Shown here: positions 34,961-47,281 of the stretch, piece by piece
Position numbering within the stretch: the stretch's first letter is position 1
Layout: each line of letters begins with the position of its first letter
Assembly (NCBI GenBank): GCA_009617715.1
Contig: VTFK01000429.1
Location: 224,036 to 288,035, forward strand
Direction of reading: 5' to 3'
From: Plectrocnemia conspersa
Taxonomy: Eukaryota > Arthropoda > Insecta > Trichoptera > Polycentropodidae
DNA length: 64,000 bases
Made by a program: the position numbers and the translations under genes
Notes under the pieces: generated by a model
What the model was told of the DNA's origin: nothing
Seen by the model: the letters and a program-made list of their open reading frames with translations, nothing else
Database searches by the model: none

Positions 34961-37030
34961 TACATACGTATAAATACATGTCCTCAAACATTAGTTAAAT
35001 GGATCAGCTAACCAAGTAAAAACAAAGGATTCATTAAATTACACCACATATGTATATTTTCTTAAAATGCAAATAAAAACTTACATTATTATAAAACACC
35101 TAAAAGCAAAAAAACGTTCTGAAATATTTGCACGATATCTGAAATGCCAGTAAACTTTTAAATACTCCAACATAAAACTAGATTAAGAAAGCATATTTAA
35201 ATACGAAAGTATGTTATAATAATATATTTGCATGTGTAGAATGTAGATGTTTATTGTTGTTTTAAATTTCAGTATATTAAAAAATATTGCTAATTGCCCC
35301 TACATTTTTTTTATATATTTATGATCCAATGTATTGGTTTAATTAAATGCTGTTTCTATAAACCGCAAATGGACTTTTTTATAACATTTTTTTATTCGTA
35401 CCATAAACTTGTTTCAATTTTGGTTAAATTATAAAACATATTATTAAAATATATGATAATAATGCAAATATTATTATTTTATTATTATTCATCGCTAACT
35501 TAAATTATAAAAAAAAAAATAAGGTAACCCACCCATCATACATAGCTTTATATTGAACTATTAATTATCAAACTTAAATTCTAATATAAACATAAAAAGC
35601 TTTAGAGGCAGAAAATTTTTTTTTGTAGCCCAGTTATTAATATTCTTATACCTAATAATAATTTATCTATTTTTTTTCTTTGTTAACATTTTTTGTAATT
35701 TTTCGTTAATTTATCTTACGTTATTATTCGTTTTTTATCTTCTTAACTTCCTCTTGTAAACTATAAAATGGTTAAACTATAATTTGTAATTTTGATATTT
35801 GTATTTTCCTGTACTTAAATGTTTTTTATAGAACGGTGATAAATATTTTTTTTGGGCTTCCCATATTAAAAACATTTTATAAGGTGCTCTCTAAATTAAT
35901 AATCTGGTTATTATATATTATTTAAAGCAGTGGTTGGTCACCAACTTTTTTTATGAAATGCGCCGGATTGATTTTTTTAAAGTGAACTAATAAGATCACT
36001 TTTATCAAAAAATTATTGCATTATCATTGAATAATTAAGCTTTTTTTTGTTTATTAGTCACGAAAAAATGTATCTGTAAAGTCCTTAAAAATAAATTATT
36101 CACATCTGTTTGTCATTTCACCAAAGCTCATTTTCCATAAAATAAAAATTAGACCACGTTTATTTATAATGGCTCAAATATTAAATAGGATACATTTTTA
36201 AAATATTATTTTTGTTTAGGTTTGTCAAATAATTTTGTGTGAAAGTCGTAAAAATTTCTTGTAAAAATCCTATTTAGGTACAATTTGTTTAAAATTTTAA
36301 ACAATTTGTCAAAACATTTTAAACAAAAATTGCGTGTCTCTTAATTTTTATTATAATTTAATATCTATTATAGAGCGTTTTTTCTCCATGACTATTGAAT
36401 GGAAGTACGATTTATATAATTTTTTATGAGCCATTTTTATTTTATAAATATTTATTTTTATTTTTATTTCCAGTTTTTACGTTTTTTTTGTTTGTAAATA
36501 GCTGGCATTTCGGATTCAGTTAACACAAAATATATTTTTGGAACATGTTTCATGTCGATATGTTTAAAACTACGTCAGTTATCGTATCTTCAAAAACAGT
36601 TATATTCCACATAAATGTAAACTTTTTTTAATTTACTTATTTATATTATAAATATTATTTACATAAGCAAGCTACAATTTTTATCTCTATCTATAAATTG
36701 TTTTTTACATATAATATTTTTTAACGGAGTCGCGACTTTTTATTATTAAATAACCACCATTTTGAAACAAGCAAACGAAATTTTTAATTTCAATTTTTAT
36801 TATAAAACGTTTATAATATAAAAGTGTAATTTTAACAATCACTATTTTTTTATTCTTAATAGCCGCAATTTTAAAACAATATGACAATACGACCGGCTAA
36901 CGAACTTTTAAATTTAATTTTTATTGTAAATATAATAGATATTTACAAGCTCTATTTTCAGAAATAGTTTTATATTGATATGCATAAAAATAAGACATAT
37001 ATTGTAGGTAGATTTTTTATGTAATTACTT
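34961..37030. other. AT-rich stretch, nothing coding
   Basis: Very AT-rich. A hAT-like end is listed separately at 35928. At 36690-36960 two loosely similar units occur in tandem (ACCACCATTTTGAAACAAGC and GCCGCAATTTTAAAACAATA, each followed by TTTTTATTATAAA-type sequence), an old local duplication. Confidence 0.4.
35928..35975 (+). mobile_element. Possible hAT-type left end
   Basis: CAGTGGTTGGTCACCAACTT followed by TGCGCC resembles the CAGTGGTTC-type termini of hAT (Charlie-like) elements. No matching right end was found downstream, so this would be a solo, decayed end. Confidence 0.3.
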
Positions 37031-37033
37031 CAG

Positions 37034-37203
37034 GCGTTTACGGTGGGATTCATTCCTTTCGCTCACTCGCGTTTTAAGTAACGAGTGTTAGTGAGAAGAA
37101 GTGAGCGTACGGAACGCATGTAACGCACACCCTTATCTCTCACTCGCTCTCGTCACTTTAAACGCGAGCGAGCGAAAGCAAATGTATCTCACCGTACGCG
37201 TTT
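37034..37203. repeat. Inverted-repeat MITE-like element
   Basis: Arms of about 50 bases (37034-37084 and 37149-37203) are inverted copies: TTTCGCTCACTCGCGTTTTA against the complement of TAAACGCGAGCGAGCGAAAG, bounded by ACGGTG and CACCGT. The right-arm words (CTCGTCAC, CGCGAG-GAGCGAAAG, ATCTCACCG) recur at 6811-6870 inside the 1-kb transposon, so the two share an ancestor or promoter-like module. Confidence 0.6.
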
Positions 37204-40200
37204 GCTTAATATATAAAGAGTTATAAAATTAGATGTCTGTATTTATTTCTCAATATTTATTAGAAACTAAATATTAATCGATATTATTCGTAAATAATTA
37301 CAGGCTACTTTTAAACGCGCTATCTTTTAAATGGACTACATTTAATCTATATTTAAAGTTATAAAAATTTGGCCCTTTTTTCAGAATACTAATTTCATAC
37401 CTAATTACAGGTATATAATATTTAATTATAATTACCAAATTCAATTTTTTTTATCAAACGTAAGATTAGATAACTATTTACAGTTTCATACATTCTTTAA
37501 AAAAAAATCAAATTTAAAATTCTACACTTGTACGATTTTTTCATATACTTCTAGAGTACGCTTGGGATAAGGATGCCGGTTTGTTATTATGTGCTTGTAC
37601 ATGTATATGAGAGGGACAAGCGATGTAGAGTGTACTTCGTTGTCTCGCTTTCTCTTTTAAGGACAGTCGCTGATTCGTCAACGCTGGTATTCGTCATTAA
37701 AGTGCAGTATGGCACAGAAGTTCGATTTTCTCTAGTGATTTATTTTAAATAATTTTGTGTTGACATTGGTTTAACCCAAATAGGCCCACTGTCACATGGG
37801 TAGGTCACTAAACTCGTGCCACTGTATTTTATTTATAAATGAAATTTTAAGAGAACAAAATTTATTGGGCATATCTGGGTTTATTGATATCAAGGCTTCA
37901 AATATACACTATAAGTTATTCGTTCTCTTACCCGTGGATTAAAATATTTTAATTATTTTTCCATTAATCCGTACGTTGTTGGTTTTTTACACTATTCTCT
38001 GTAAGGCTTAAAAAAGTTATTATTCTTATCGTTGCGCCAATGATATTTTTTTAATTTATTCAATGGAGTCGAATGATTTAATAGTCATTAAACAATCTGC
38101 GAATAATTTCTTTCCCCATTTTATATCTTTTTGCTTTTGAATAATGGCTAAAGACTTTATTATTTTTTTGACTAGTGAAGACTTTGAATTTTGCAAATAT
38201 TTAATTAATGACATTAATGTCTGGTTTCTTCGATTATATAATATATTTTTAATTGTCCGTTGAAATTTCCAACTTAGCTCAGATGTATGTTCGTTAAATA
38301 AACATATATTTTCTTTTAAAATAAAAAAATTAAATATCTGAGCGAAATTGTTTTGAGCCACACAGTTCACGCACACAATAACAAACCGGAATCCTTATTC
38401 CGAGCGTATTCTACGACACTTTTAAATGCATCAGAATATTATTATTTAATTTAATACATAAAAGCTAAAGGTAAATTAAACATATGGTTAAAAAAAATTA
38501 CATATGTATTATATGTATATATTTATGTTAAATAAAAATCATTACAATTATTCAGTAATAAAAAAATCTGTATATAGATTTATATCATTTTATAAACCTT
38601 AGTGCTACAACGCAATTGAACAGGTGTTCAGTATCAGTGCAAAAGTTGTCCTAACACTTTAGGAATAGAATAAATTAATGTATTACTCTTTAAACAGCAA
38701 ATGTTGTGTTTATGTTATAATCGAGTACTTACACCTAAACTTTCGAGACCTTGAAAAAGCACGCTTCGACTGCCGCGGAGAAAAGCTTTCATTTACAAAG
38801 AAAAAGTTTTAAAAATTAATAACCCAGCTCAACTTTTCCTATGATGTAGCATTTTATTAGCAAGTTATAAAAAATAATTATTTTCGGTACTCAAAACGCG
38901 AACGAAATATGTATGCATGTTAGATGAAATTCTAGATATAAAGCATGTCGTCGGAAAATAACATAAATGGCATTTTTCCAACTGAGCTTTGTCGTACCAT
39001 AAACTAGAAATTGAACTTACACAAATAAAACCACTATATTATATTAAAATATTTCATATGGAATACGTCACAAGCTAATTAGTTGATCGCACTCACTTTT
39101 AATTTCGCAACTTGAATAATAACCCACATACCCAACCGCTCTAATTCAATGTCTCCACTTTGCGATCAACAGTTTACATATTGCCTCGTTTACAATTTGC
39201 GTCTCGGAAAGCTGTTAATTTTCCACCCTGCAAATTTTAATTAAACGCCTCTGTAGACACACGGGATGCTGCTGTGGAATTAAGTGTGTCATCTTCACCC
39301 TCTTACACACTCTCGGGACGGCCGTGTTCTCCTACGACAGTGTTTGGGTCCTTCGTGTCCTTCGTAATGAGCCCTGCCTGTCTGGTCCCTGTAAGTCCTC
39401 CGGTTAACTGTGTGTATGAATTACGAAAGCACTCACGCCGGCTTAATGCGTTTTTAATGTATACACTTCTTGGCGATTTGTCGAAGCGAGGGCCACTTTG
39501 CATGCAGCAATTATATAGTAATACTTTCTTACTAAATGGGTCCCTTTTTATATGATATACATTTTATATAATAGTTTTAATGTCCCTGGTATAATTTTAT
39601 ACACCAGACGTCAGACTTTGAACGATGAGTTCGATGGAGTGCTTCCAGTTGTGCGTCGTATTTATACGATTACCAAGAGCAAGAGGAAATAGTCTCGTTA
39701 TAAAAAAGTTTGACGTGAGTTTCCTTTCGACGTAATTGATGGCATTCGAAGAATCGTCACTATCAATCTGTGTTGAAAGCAGTTATTTATTCTATAATAT
39801 ATTTTCCCAGAGTATATAGTACATAAATACTATTATTTTAAGATTCACTATAGTAGTTATTTTTTTTTTTTTTTGGTCTGTAGTTTTATTATTTAATAAA
39901 TAATAAGTTATTCAACTCTTTAAAGTTCTTGGTATTTATATAAAATAGTCTGGTATTTAATATATATGAACGTTAATATTTTTACAGAAATATGTGTTAG
40001 ATATGCAATGGAATGCATTCGTTAAAATTGAATAAAAAATATTTTTATATTCCAATCCTTTGAATAGTATTTAAAGTTAGTTATAAAAATATAAATCACT
40101 ATAATGTATTAATAAATGTGACATCGACTAAATTTAACGGGCTACTTTAAAATGTGCCATTTGTAATTATTTACACCGCTAACCGGACTTTTTATATAAA

Positions 40201-40410
40201 TACAGTCTTTCAATTTTTTTTTATAAAATTAATATAAAATATTTTTATTATGTTATATTTTTTTCGTACTGTTTTATTTATTGGTATTCTTTTCTATAGA
40301 TATTTATATTAATTCAAATTAAAAGAATATTATATAGTTATAAGGCTTTTAATTTATATTTTTTTCAGTTATATTTATACATAAATATATAACTATCTGG
40401 GGTACCTAAA
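37204..40410. other. AT-rich stretch with one GC-richer island (38960-39500)
   Basis: A 106-codon minus frame at 38056-38376 is AT-driven and unrecognised. The island at 38960-39500 (CTCTCGGGACGGCCGTGTTC) holds a 93-codon plus frame and an overlapping minus frame, neither identifiable. No RNA gene or repeat partner seen. Confidence 0.3.
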
Positions 40411-40415
40411 AACGG

Positions 40416-40464
40416 TGAAAGATCGACCGCCGTACATGTACGGCGATACTCCTCAAAGGGTTAA
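40416..40464 (-). mobile_element. TTAA-element end with 18-bp palindrome, copy 1
   Basis: On the minus strand it reads TTAACCCTTTGAGG, then a perfect palindrome CGCCGTACATGTACGGCG (40428-40445) and GATCTTTCA. The block recurs at 45507-45555 in the same orientation with few changes. TTAACCC-type ends are typical of piggyBac-like elements. No partner end was found, so it may be a solo terminus. Confidence 0.5.
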
Positions 40465-40710
40465 GAAGCCCCTGAAGGGGTGAAATACTCTTTCGACATT
40501 CCCCACAATAGGTTACAACTTTTATTAGGTCAAGTCCAAAATACAAACTTATCCAACTCATCCCTCATTGGAAAATACGAAAGAATTAATACAGACAGAT
40601 ATCTCATCTCGCATATTGCCCCATAGTTAGTCTGCACCTTTTTATTTTAAAATATGATATCTATTCTTACCGATACTACGGGCTTCTGATATTAGAGGGC
40701 TGATCAAAAT

Positions 40711-41235
40711 ATATTCAAACCAAATTTTGGTCAATAGGAGAGCGCAAAAACAATTATCACTTCTCAGAAAGCAAAAATTCACGTCAAAAGCAATAAAATC
40801 GTGTCGGTGCCGTCGTAATGGGAACGCTCGGTAACGAGCGTTCCCACTGCGACGGCGACGGCACGATTTTATTGCTTTTGACGTGGATTTTTGACTTCTG
40901 AGAAGGGATAATTGTTTTTTGCGCATTCCTATTGATCAAAATTCGGTTTAGATGTACTTCATTATATTATTACTAATTAAAAGTCGTAATAATAATATAA
41001 AAAAAGTCATAGTATGAACATTAGATAAGCGATCAACGGTACGATTTTTATTATATTTGCCTTGATTTTTTTGACTCTTTTTTTGCGCTCTCCTATTGAG
41101 ATTTAGTTACGCTTCATTTGTTTCTCACTTATTCTTAGTCGTAATATTGCTATATAAATATTTTAATATGAATGCTAGATAACCTAGCGTTGCCACTGCG
41201 ACGGTACGATTTTATTGCTTTTGATGTGGATTCTA
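40711..41235. repeat. Long hairpin plus tandem units
   Basis: Arms of about 120 bases (40711-40830 and 40835-40954) are inverted copies around a 4-base loop GTAA, with near-perfect pairing at the centre (GGAACGCTCG/CGAGCGTTCC). The right arm also begins a tandem series: the word ACGATTTTATTGCTTTTGA(C/T)GTGG and its surroundings start again at about 41038 and 41204 (steps of roughly 178 and 166). Shared words are GTCGTAATA and GAACATTAGATAA/GAATGCTAGATAA. It is a fold-back transposon-like or hairpin-RNA-like array. Confidence 0.7.
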
Positions 41236-41679
41236 AATTATGAAATTAAAAAATCATAATATTATAAATTTTTTTATTTTAGTGTTAAATGTAATATTTT
41301 TCTTTAATACAAAACTTGCCACAAATATTGAACACTATGATGATTTATAGTTAATTTTTATATTCGATTTTATTGTTAATACAATTTCTGTGCTATAAAA
41401 ATATAATACTACATAACTTCAAATTCAGATTATTTAATCTTTCGAAATCGAAAAGTATCATCTATAGATATTATGATTAAATAAATGTTTGTACATAAAA
41501 TAATCACTACTTTACTTGAGATTAGTTACGTATCTAACCCGATAACCTGATGCTATTTTTTAAAAATATATAGTATATGTGTTTTAGAATTCTATATCAT
41601 AACAAAAATCCAATTCTCACTCATTAAATCAAAGGAATTAAGAGCGTTAACTAAATTGCAAGTGTCATAAAAGCTTGTA

Positions 41680-42605
41680 TGGGGGAGTCCGATTAATCGG
41701 ATGTATAGCTTGTTTTGAAGCAAAAAACTATTTTTTTTATATTTTATTTCAATGCAGGTTTAGCTTTTAAACGTTTTTTATTGAGCACACTTTTATGTCG
41801 GATTTTATCCAACGGAGTTTTGATTGTTTAAGTTTTTAAATTTGCCACCATTTTGCAAAAAAGTGACATATATTTTTCTTATATATATGTATAGCCCATC
41901 CAAGATGTTAGCGCTCATCATCGTTGTATTGGAAGTAAGGGTGCATACATACATGCATACATACATAGTTTTCCACGAATTTGCTTACACCGATAGGAGA
42001 ACGTTACAAATACTAAATCAGGGCTGTTTTAAGGGTATGGTGATCATACGTTGGAAATTGAATTAAAAATTATAATGTGTTATATTTTTATTATAAATTG
42101 TCATGTTGTGGTATTTCGTAATCAATAAAACAATTCCTGTAATATTCTATTGCTATTTTAAAAAAATATTATATTGAACAGATATTGAAGCTGGAGAGTG
42201 ATACCAAAACTGCTCTCATGTTTTTGAGTTAAATATGTATATAAATAAACAAAAAATGTAAGAAAGTGATATTTTACACTTTCCTCAACAAATTAAATTA
42301 AAAAAAGGAAAAATGAATTGCACTTGTCATTTCACATGGTCATTCTATTACATTCTCTCAACAATAATATGACGATGAGCGTTCATATCTTGGACGTACT
42401 GTATATATGGCGAGTCAGATCAATTTAATATAAATCTTGTTTTAAAGCAAAAAACTATTTTTTTTATTTTATTTCGATGCATATTTAGCTTCTGAATATT
42501 TTTTGCACGGCAGACTTTTTTGTAGGATTTCCTCCGATGAAGTTATGATACTTTAAGTTTTTTAATTTACCGCTATTTTGCAAAACATATCATATTTTCT
42601 TAACA
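41680..42605 (+). repeat. Direct repeat pair (41680-41882 and 42408-42605)
   Basis: Both copies contain GCAAAAAACTATTTTTTTTA, TTTATTTC-ATGCA, TTTAGCTT, a GCACxxCxGACTTTT(A/T)xGT segment and ATTTTGCAAAA, and end in TTTTCTTA. The order and spacing are the same, separated by about 730 bases of unrelated sequence with ATAC/GTAT microsatellites. Class unknown; duplicated mobile element or local duplication. Confidence 0.6.
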
Positions 42606-44760
42606 AATATTATGGGGGGTGTTTAAATAAATTGCATTATGAAAGTTCGTATGTATGTATGTAAGGGTTTTACAAGTTAACTGAGCATGCCTTAGCACAC
42701 ATTTTCATATTTAATCCCATCGCTTCGTCTCTGTGCGATTATCCTTTGTGCGAATCTAACACCATAAATAATGTGATAAACTACACAGCATCCCTCTCTT
42801 TCTCTTTATACATGTATAGGACACAGTATTATGGTTATCAAATGAGTGGCGCTGTATCTAGACGTGTGGAATGCTCCAATTTTTCAAGTCCCTCGCATTA
42901 TTACTTATATTTTTTTCCGCCCCTTTTCTTCCGAAAGACTTTGTGTAGCAGATGCTCGAGTTCATGGCGGAAAAATTACAATGGAAAGGGAAATCAATTA
43001 AGGGAAATGTAGGCGGTTTGCACTTTTGTCTCTTCGTGACTCGAGCGAGCGACTTTCGTTCTTCTTTTGTGCTACGTTTTTTTTACCGCTAATCAACGCC
43101 ACAATGGAGTAAATTTAGTTTTTGTTATCAGTGTTGTTTTGAAAATAAAATGTGATACACTTTTACCAAAAAGTGTCTATTTTTAATGACATGTGTATAA
43201 AAAAACGCCCACGATTTTCATAAAATATGTTACATTAACATTTTTGAATTTTTTGTCACTATATCTTTTCAGAGAATCACAATAAAATCTTTAAAATTTG
43301 ACTAGTTACTAGCATCTATACAGCTTTGTCTCCTTACTCCAATTGCGTGTTAATAATAAAGTTTTATCGAATTTTTAATCATATATTTCCCTCTTCAGTG
43401 TTTGATTTGATCTCCCGTTTATCCGTAAAATTATCAATATACAAACGCCCATCAATTTCGCAGCAATGTTTATGTTTTAAAGCCCCAAAATTGTTACAAC
43501 ACGCAAATTAAACGTTTCGTGTCTGAGCGATAAAGCCTCCGGCTACCGGCGGCTATAATACCCATAGTACGCACACATAATGAAACGTTCACACCGTGTA
43601 TTTTGGGGTCTCGCTCCGATTCGCTGATGGATAAGTGCAGGAATTAGTAGTAGACAAAACTAGGTTTAAAAAATCATAACACCCACCTGACGCGGAACGA
43701 ACGTATAGCTCGATTGCTGTATGTATTATCTGGATAAAAATTGTTAAATTGTGTGTTCGCCCTTGGAATTTGGAGTGTTTTTTTTTCGAAACCGAGATTT
43801 CGCATTCGCCGAGCGGCCGAAAAGTTTATAATTGAATTATATAAAGTTTTCTTTTAAATTCTAGTGGGAGTAGAATAAATATTTCGGTCGAAGATAACGC
43901 TGCTGAGTCTCGTTAAACTACAGAGTACATTTGCATAATCCAAATCAGAGTTTTAATTTTTGGAAATCCATTAATAAAACACAATAGTGGTGTTGCTGTT
44001 TGGCTTTATTTGACGTATAAATGCGACAAGTTAAATTGCAAAGGCGTGAATTATTTATAATTAAAAATAATATATAAACGACTTAGATTCGAGTCGGATT
44101 AAAATTATTATGATTCATGTGTATTTAAAAAGTCGATGCATATCATACGCATGCAATGTTAAAATTTTTACGATTTATGACCATTTTGCGAAACTATTGG
44201 ACATTTAAATGAAATATTATTATAATTATAATAGTTAATATACATACCAAAATTTAGTTAAATTTATTTACATTTAAATATAGCTTCATATAGGAACATA
44301 TTTCATTAACGCCAGAAATTATTTTTTTATCATTTAGGGATACGTATTACTTTAATGGAAATAAATAGTATACTTATTTGATTAAAAAACATGCTCAATG
44401 ATAAGATATTTATAAACTAAATTTTTCGGAAAAATCTTATAGAAATGATGTTTTCGTATTTACAAAAACCGTAATATTCCATACATTACACAGCGAGTCG
44501 CCGGCAAATACGAAGACATGAGCGACGCGCTAAGTTCAATCGATCGATTATGGTTATTTGTTTTAGAATTTTCATCTTTAAGAGCCCCGTTGTAGAATAA
44601 TAATAAAAACTAGTAGACTTGTTTGGAGGGGAAAAACTTAAAATCCCTATTCATAAACATGCTAACTGAGGTGCTCAAATTTTTCGGACAGCAATATTCC
44701 AGACACGATTATTTTGCGGATAGGAACACTGATTATTCCGGAAAAAAAAATATGTATTTA
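42606..44760. other. No gene recognised; GC-richer 43480-43960
   Basis: An 88-codon + frame at 42746-43012 and others are unremarkable. The GC-richer piece at 43480-43960 (CTCCGGCTACCGGCGGCTAT; GAGCGGCCGAAAAG) is a candidate conserved non-coding element. Confidence 0.3.
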
Positions 44761-44767
44761 AAGTTTG

Positions 44768-45402
44768 TGAACCCTAGGGGGTGTGACTTCGTAGCCAGTG
44801 AGACGCTTGGTGGAATCTAGTTTTTTATTAATTATATTACAATTGCGATAGACAGATGTTTTCTCCGAGCGGTGGTGGAGAATCTAACGCAGGGATGATG
44901 TCCGCGAAAGGTCCTCAAAGGACTTGTTGGCAGCGACAGTATAGCGGAGGATGATTCCTCTCTGCTACGGTGGTGTTCTTATAGAGGAGTCTCTCTCGGG
45001 ATGTGAGCGCCCATGTCCGCGGGTGTTTGCTGGTCTGTTCGAGTATCTGGCTGAGTCTTTGAGTGGCTACTTGCGACCACCTTCTCCTCATCGGAGTCCA
45101 GGCTTAAATATCCAGGGCTGCAAAGCTTACCGACCAATCACAATCATGCAGCGATCATCCAGCCAATAGATGAACTCGTTTCTTAAACAAAGAAATATGT
45201 ATACGCCTTTAGAAAGCGACATTTGCTTGATGGGCATTGCTCAATATCGTATACTGCAACGGAAATCTTGTAAATCCAGTGATTTATTATTTTTGTGACC
45301 GTTTTGCAACAAAGATATATTCTTTCAATGTACCGCAGAATCCTTGCCTATTATTTGTTATTTTTTTCTGGTCGTAACGAAGGCTTGTGTGTGGTCGCCA
45401 CA
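44768..45402 (-). mobile_element. Solo LTR, copy 1 (minus orientation)
   Basis: Read on the minus strand it begins TGTGGCGACCACACACAAGC and ends in CA at about 44768, with a TATA-like TATTTAAGCC followed by TGGACTCCGATGAGGAG, and an AATAAA near 44825. The same order occurs at 58434-58972. TG...CA ends, a TATA box, a downstream AATAAA and a second copy together indicate a long terminal repeat of an LTR retrotransposon. No internal gag-pol region adjoins it, so it is a solo LTR. An uninterrupted 65-codon and 72-codon frame inside it are incidental. Confidence 0.7.
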
Positions 45403-45436
45403 TTTATATTATTATTTTTTTTTAAAAAAAAATAGG

Positions 45437-45480
45437 TAAACATTTAGATTGTGGCCCGTGGGACACAATCTAAATGTTTA
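45437..45480. repeat. Perfect 17-bp hairpin
   Basis: TAAACATTTAGATTGTG, a 10-base loop (GCCCGTGGGA) and the exact complement. It begins 34 bases after the LTR. It is too short and too perfect for a typical miRNA precursor; a palindromic insertion footprint is a possible source. Confidence 0.6.
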
Positions 45481-45506
45481 GCTGGAGTAGTGTGTTAATT
45501 TATATG

Positions 45507-45555
45507 TGAAAGATCAACCACCGTACATGTACGGCGATACCGCTCAAAGGGTTAA
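45507..45555 (-). mobile_element. TTAA-element end with palindrome, copy 2
   Basis: Minus strand: TTAACCCTTTGAGCGG, then GCCGTACATGTACGG and GATCTTTCA. Matches 40416-40464 at nearly every base. Confidence 0.5.
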
Positions 45556-47190
45556 AGTGTGCGTCCACTCTGATCCGCTATCCCGGGACGTGGCTTCAAA
45601 ACCATTGATATCTCTGGCGCCTGACAGAGGAAGGAAATTTCTATGAATCTCTTTTACGTTTGTCTTGAAATATCTTTTGTTAAATATGAAATATTAACAA
45701 ACTTTGACTTGAATTAGGTGTTGAAACTCTCGACTATACTTAAAATACCCTATGGAAAAATATTTATGTATTATATTAAAATCTTTATTATTCATTGACA
45801 ATAAAAACAAATTGGTCACTTATAGTCATAGTGCGCTTTATCAATTGACCACATTTCTGGAATTTCATAGTCCGTGCATTTGTGGAATGCGGTTTTGAAC
45901 TGACATGAGATGTAGATAAAGCATTGTAAAATATCGGCTATTCTAAATCCATTGCTTCACGATGATTTTTACGAACAGCTTTTTCAGACTTCACACTCTG
46001 ATTGTCGTCGACGAGGAAATCGCCGTTCAATCTGTTCAAAATTTACAGCAGATTCGTGATCAAACAGGCAGTTGCCATTGTTGGATTCTGTGAATTATTA
46101 TTACACAATATTACGGTGAGGAAGCCGAAGATAGATTCGTATCGTAATTCACCTCTTGTAATAAAGAAAGCGTAACGGACACTCGTTGTAGTACGTAAGT
46201 AACTATCTACAACCCTAGGCATTCCATGGCAAGGAGCCGTTAAACCTGATTGAATATAGGACTGCGGCCAGATTGGCTCTTTGGTCAACAATAGATCATA
46301 ATTTCGCGCAAAGGTCAACTAGATATAAACGAGAAAACGTTCACCGCCGTTCCGCGACTATAGTAAATTATTTCGATAAGGGGATAATTCCGACTGCGGT
46401 CCGTTCTGACAAAGCGCATTCGAGAACTCCGCCTTTCCAGTCGGTTCATTAAAATTTTAACCCTTATCGGAACAGCGATACATATAAATTTATACCTTTT
46501 TCTGGTAATGAAGGAGTGAATTTAAATTAGTGAAGCTATATTTTTTACCACAATTTTTTTATTATTGCGGCTACTTGAAATATCATAGTAGAATAATATA
46601 ATAGTTCTCGATTGAGTTTAATAATAAAAACAACTCAGCAAGGGCGTAAGGACAATGTTTGTTGTTGTTGTCATTTGGTCCATTTTGGATAATTAGCACA
46701 TCCTTTCTGCAAAGTAATTCGGAAATATCCCACCATTAGGAGTTAACGGCGCTTTCGCATAGGAATCCATGGACCCATTTCCTATCGACACCTGAGCAAT
46801 TAAGCCCCGAAGTCGCACAGAAGTTATCCGCCTCCTACGGGGAAAACTTTTCCATTGAACCTAAAGATCAGTATTCAGTGAGTGGAGTTAGTACTTTTTT
46901 TTCGGTGTGCATCTAATCAAGATAAAATCGCGGCCGCATAGTGTGCACTCTTCGTGGGTCTTTTGTTGTCCACCATGCTGAATTCGTAACGAGACTACGC
47001 TCACTGGATTATTAAACAGTGTTATATCTTTAAATTAGACATATGTATGTATGTATGTATGGGCCGTGACTGAATTTTAATCTTATCCTAGTTGCGTAGT
47101 CTAAAAGTACGTGAGTCAAATATAATTTCCTATTTGTTCAAACGAGACAGTAACTACGTTATTTTTATGTAAAATGTTAAATCGTTTATT
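45556..47190. other. No gene recognised
   Basis: A 91-codon minus frame (46043-46318) starts with a YDLLLTKEP string reminiscent of LLLxEP in the endonuclease of non-LTR retrotransposons, but the following residues do not support it. 46320-46500 and 46740-46870 are GC-richer. An ATGT microsatellite is at about 47040-47060. Confidence 0.25.
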
Positions 47191-47281
47191 AATTATATTG
47201 TTTTTTTTTCAGGTACTTCGTTTTAAATAAGATCTAAAACCCGATTTACCAGTCATAATTCAACGCGTAAGAGAAAAAGTG
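47190..47281 (+). other. Candidate 69-nt exon / recursive splice site
   Basis: AATTATATTGTTTTTTTTTC then AG (ending 47212) is a strong 3' splice site; AAAGTG|GTAAGTGAG at 47281/47282 is a strong 5' splice site. The segment between starts GTACTT, a poor donor, so a true exon is more likely here than a pure ratchet point. All three frames have stops, so it would be a UTR or non-coding exon. Confidence 0.4.

Noticed and set aside
38056..38376. 106-codon minus frame as a hAT transposase piece
   Set aside because: Rich in residues from AT-rich codons, and no hAT signature could be placed with confidence.
45437..45480. microRNA precursor
   Set aside because: The stem is only 17 bp and perfect, with no bulges or extended pairing outside it.
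46043..46318. Possible endonuclease fragment of a non-LTR retrotransposon
   Set aside because: Only one short string (YDLLLTKEP) is suggestive; the expected downstream motifs were not found.
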